In this document: piece by piece, positions 22,541-24,870 of the stretch | Numbering within the stretch: position 1 is the first letter of the stretch | How the letters are laid out: each line of letters opens with the position of its first letter | NCBI GenBank assembly: GCA_963697455.1 | Contig: CAVOOI010000005.1 | Coordinates: 1 to 24,870, forward strand | DNA: 24,870 nucleotides | Direction of reading: 5' to 3' | Source: JAFEDN01 sp963697455 | GTDB lineage: Bacteria > Pseudomonadota > Gammaproteobacteria > Coxiellales > Coxiellaceae | The notes under the pieces: generated by a model | What the model saw: the letters and a program-made list of their open reading frames with translations, nothing else | What the model was told of the DNA's origin: nothing | Databases searched by the model: none | Made by a program: the position numbers and the translations under genes

Positions 22541-22672
22541 ATGGATGGTTCGCATACGCCCACAGGACCAGGTGTATTCACGAATATTGCATTATACCTG
22601 AGAGCTTTAGGCGCGGGAAAAAATTCTACTTTGAAGATACTGAGCAGGGTAGAACAATATGCTGACGAGTAG
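22541..22672 (+). CDS. Short ORF of 43 codons, possibly truncated at the contig junction
   Basis: It starts one base after the preceding stop (TAA-C-ATG), a spacing typical of coupled genes, and reads M-D-G-S-H-T-P-T-G-P-G-V-F-T-N-I-A-L-Y-L before ending in E-Q-Y-A-D-E. The stop lies exactly where ordinary sequence gives way to GC-rich low-complexity sequence, so it may be the beginning of a longer gene cut off by misassembly. No family is recognised. Confidence 0.35.
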   Translation: MDGSHTPTGPGVFTNIALYLRALGAGKNSTLKILSRVEQYADE

Positions 22673-22679
22673 ATGCACA

Positions 22680-23400
22680 ACCGTGGGCGGCCATTTCCTT
22701 TGCGGCGGCGCGGGCCGCCGGGTTGTGCGCGTGGCGGGCGTGGCGGGGCGAGGGGTTCGTTGTGGGTCGCGCGCGCGGGCGACGGGGGCGACGGACGAAA
22801 CTTTTGGTGGCGAGGTTTGGTGGCCGGGGTTGGGCGGCGGCGGCGGCGGCGGTTGGTCGGGTTGGTTTCGACGGTGCTGCTCGGTCTGGGTTTTCTTTTG
22901 CGCGCGGGCGGCGGGTGTCGGGGGGGGGCGGGCGGCGGTGGTGTGTTGTCGTCGTGCGGGGGGGGGAGGGGGGGGGGGGGGGGGGGGGGGGGGCGGGCGG
23001 GGGGGGGGGGGGCGGTTGTGTCGGTTGGTGTTTGTTTGTTTGTTGGGCGGTTGGGGTGCTGACGAGTGGTGGTCGGTTTAGTGGCCTCGCGGTACGGCTG
23101 GGTTTGTTTCTTTTCTATTTGGGGTTGATTTTGTAGGTGCTGCGGCGAGGGGCCCCCGGTGCCGGCGGCGTGCTGGTCGGTATCTGTTGCTTTGCTGCGG
23201 GGTTGGTGGCGGCGGCGGCGGCGCGGCGGTGTTTGTTGCCGAGGCGGTCGCGGCGGGTATGGGCGGCAAGCCGAGACTGGTGGTGATGTCGTAGGCGGCG
23301 GCGGCGTGCAGAGGGTGGTGGACTCCGGACGGCGACCGGTTACGTGAGAGTGGTGTGTGAGTAAATTATTATGGGTTGTGTTATGAGGTGTGGGTTGTTT
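22680..23400. other. G-saturated low-complexity segment, probable assembly artefact
   Basis: The plus strand becomes overwhelmingly G with some T and C and very few A. It contains uninterrupted G runs at 22968-22993 (26 bases) and 22999-23012 (14 bases) and many GGC/GGT repeats. The apparent open frames here give only glycine/arginine- or proline-rich low-complexity translations and are not genes. The sequence TGCTGACGAGT occurs both at 22660-22670, just before the segment, and at 23057-23067 inside it. It is best explained as no-signal G calls or low-quality reads bridging two unrelated genomes. Confidence 0.75.
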
Positions 23401-23404
23401 GTGT

Positions 23405-23689
23405 GAACGGTAACTCCGCCAAACAGGGTGAAGACCAGGAATGGAATCGAGCCCGCAAAGCTCACTACCCCGAGCCAGAACGCGGAGTTGGTGAGCGTGA
23501 TGATGAGCCAGCCCTGGGCGACGTTCTGCATCCAGGTGCCGATGTTGGAGAAAAGTTTCCGCTCCAGAAAAGGCGGAAGTTGGCATTGTGCAGGGCGCGG
23601 ATGGCCTGGGGGTATTCACGCGTCAATGCTTCCGGAATCGCGCTGGCCTCGGGCTTCAGTTCCGGCGCAGTTCCCGAGGGCTCCTCCAT
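23405..23689 (-). CDS. MFS transporter, N-terminal fragment (foreign contig part)
   Basis: This is the start of a major facilitator superfamily transporter of the MFS_3/EntS-like group. From the ATG at 23687-23689 it reads a polar leader, then F-R-L-F-W-S-G-N-F followed in a second frame by S-N-I-G-T-W-M-Q-N-V-A-Q-G-W-L, then F-L-V-F-T-L-F-G-G-V. The frame break near 23545 is cured by one added T in a T run. The protein ends abruptly at about 23405 where the artefactual segment begins. GC-rich codon use is unlike the rest of the window and fits an Acidobacteriota-type genome. Confidence 0.75.
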
Positions 23690-23820
23690 TTGCGGTCCTG
23701 CGCTCAAAACAGATGCTCCAGTCTGTCTAGTGTAAGCTGTGGCTTTGTTGCGTCCGCGGCGCTTCAGGCCTGCATCGGCAATTAGCGCGGGGCGCGATTT
23801 TACTTCGAGGGTCCCTCCCC

Positions 23821-24870
23821 ATGGCTTTCGCAAACCTCGGCCGCCGGTCTTCTGCTGTTCGCCTTTCTTCCCTCCAGCCACGCGCAGACTGCCGCTCCGG
23901 CGACGGTGTTTGGCTATCGCGACTTCAGCAAGGAAGCCAAGATCGAAGACAAGTTTCTCGCCGTTCCTGACGCAAAACTGGCCGGCGAGGCGCTTAAAAC
24001 ACTGACCGCCGAACCGCACCTGGCCAGTACGCCCGAGGATCACAAGACGGCCGAGTACGTTGCGCAGAAGTTCCGCGCCGCCGGGCTCGACACCGAGATT
24101 GTGCCCTATCGCGTGCTGATGAATCAGCCCAAGGTGGTGAAGGTTGAAGCCTTCGGCCCGACGGCAAGCTGCTGATGACCGGCCCGCAGCCGGAGCATGT
24201 CTCCGGCGACCCGTTTGACGACAATCCCCGCGTGGTGATGCCCTTCAACGGCTCCTCAGGCTCCGGCGACGTGACCGGCGATGTTGTCTACGCGAACTTC
24301 GGCCGGCTCGAGGACTTTGACCAGCTGGCTGCCGACCACGTCGATCTTCACGGCAAAATTGTGATCACGCGCTACGGCGGCAACTTCAGGGGTTCAAGGT
24401 TTACATCGCCGAACAGCGCGGCGCCGCCGGCGTCCTCATCTACTCCGACCCGCAGGACGATGGCTATTTCAAAGGAGATACCTACCCCCAGGGTCCCTGG
24501 CGTCCCGATAGCGGGGTGCAACGCGGCTCCGTCCAGTACCTTTTCAAGTATCCCGGGGATCCGGAGACGCCGGGAGTCGCCTCAACGCCAGGATCTGCCT
24601 GATTGGCACGCATTAACCCAGAGGGCAACGAGCCGCACATCATTTCAATCCCCATCAGCTACAAGGATGCGGAGCCATTTGCGGGCGCTGAAAGGAGCCA
24701 GCGTGCCCCAGGGCTGGCAGGGCGCGCTGCCCTTCCGCTATCACATTGGAGGACAGGGTGGCGTCAAAGTGCACCTGGTCTCGATCAGGATTACCAGCGG
24801 CGCACGATCTGGGATGTGATCGGGCGCGTGAAGGGCAGCATGAACGAGCCAAGTACATAGACATGGCAAC
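23821..24870 (+). CDS. M28 family peptidase, glutamate carboxypeptidase II (PSMA/NAALADase)-like, fragment with many frame breaks
   Basis: This is the N-terminal part of a secreted zinc carboxypeptidase. A hydrophobic signal (L-L-L-F-A-F-L-P-S-S-H-A-Q) is followed by L-A-S-T-P-E-D-H-K-T-A-E-Y-V-A. A PA-type domain (G-K-I-V-I-T-R-Y-G-G-N-F and, in another frame, G-A-A-G-V-L-I-Y-S-D-P) comes next, then I-S-I-P-I-S-Y-K-D-A-E-P and Q-R-R-T-I-W-D-V-I-G-R-V-K-G-S at the edge. The zinc-binding domain would lie beyond the window. Frame changes are needed near 24155, 24390, 24590, 24610, 24675 and 24780, and probably between the start and the signal peptide, far more than elsewhere. The exact start is uncertain. 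Such proteins are frequent in Acidobacteriota. Confidence 0.78.

Noticed and set aside
22477..23619. Long open frames in the G-rich segment, on both strands, giving proline/threonine-rich or glycine/arginine-rich products
   Set aside because: The translations are low-complexity by-products of extreme base composition, overlap in several frames at once, and cover an apparent assembly artefact.
1..24870. CRISPR arrays, tRNA or rRNA genes, intact insertion sequences
   Set aside because: I looked for regularly spaced repeats, cloverleaf-type sequences and transposase motifs and saw none that hold up.

Overview
The window suggests a moderately AT-rich gammaproteobacterium. DnaA, DnaN, RecF and GyrB are of gammaproteobacterial type, a Kdo hydroxylase (KdoO) implies a Kdo-containing lipopolysaccharide, and the Pil and Trb proteins fit that group. 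A host-associated member of the Legionellales/Coxiellaceae side is possible, but that is inference only. The last ~1.5 kb is GC-rich and encodes Acidobacteriota-like genes. It is joined through ~0.7 kb of G-saturated sequence that looks artefactual, so I read the window as a chimeric contig whose biological part ends near base 22,670.

Layout. (1) 1-600, minus: N-terminal part of gyrB running off the edge, with three single-base frame breaks. (2) 993-4340, plus: a cassette of two tandem DUF29 proteins and an ABC importer of the ThiXYZ/SsuABC kind (ATPase, frameshifted permease, NMT1/THI5-like binding protein). It lies between recF and gyrB, which are normally adjacent, and has palindrome-rich DNA at both ends. 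(3) 4654-8209, minus: recF, dnaN and dnaA. recF contains two parS-like palindromes (bound by ParB/Spo0J). (4) 8210-8928: dnaA upstream region and candidate oriC, with a DnaA box, an AT-rich stretch, a small predicted membrane peptide and a hairpin. (5) 8929-10279, plus: kdoO and a secreted double-PepSY-like protein.

(6) 10270-22024, minus: the most interesting region, one tightly packed gene train of about 11.7 kb. In transcription order it is pilM (frameshifted), pilN, pilO, a very short pilQ-like secretin, traF (S26 pilin-cyclase/peptidase), then trbB, C, D, E, J, L, F, G, I, which is the Ti-plasmid-type order without trbK and trbH. Thus the alignment module and outer-membrane ring of a type IV pilus are physically continuous with a complete P-type (Trb) type IV secretion apparatus, with no relaxase or coupling protein in view. 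The pilin TrbC and TraF keep the features of the RP4 cyclic pilin system. I propose that these genes build one hybrid envelope machine, or a Trb pilus served by PilMNOQ-derived parts. The sequence shows the linkage; the function is inference.

(7) 22213-22672, plus: two small unrecognised ORFs. (8) 22680-23400: low-complexity G-rich sequence with G runs of 26 and 14. (9) 23405-23689, minus, and 23821-24870, plus: fragments of an MFS transporter and a PSMA/NAALADase-like M28 peptidase, both with many frame breaks. Single-base indels, several of them in homopolymers, also break gyrB, the ABC permease and pilM, so base-level error is a real possibility across the contig.
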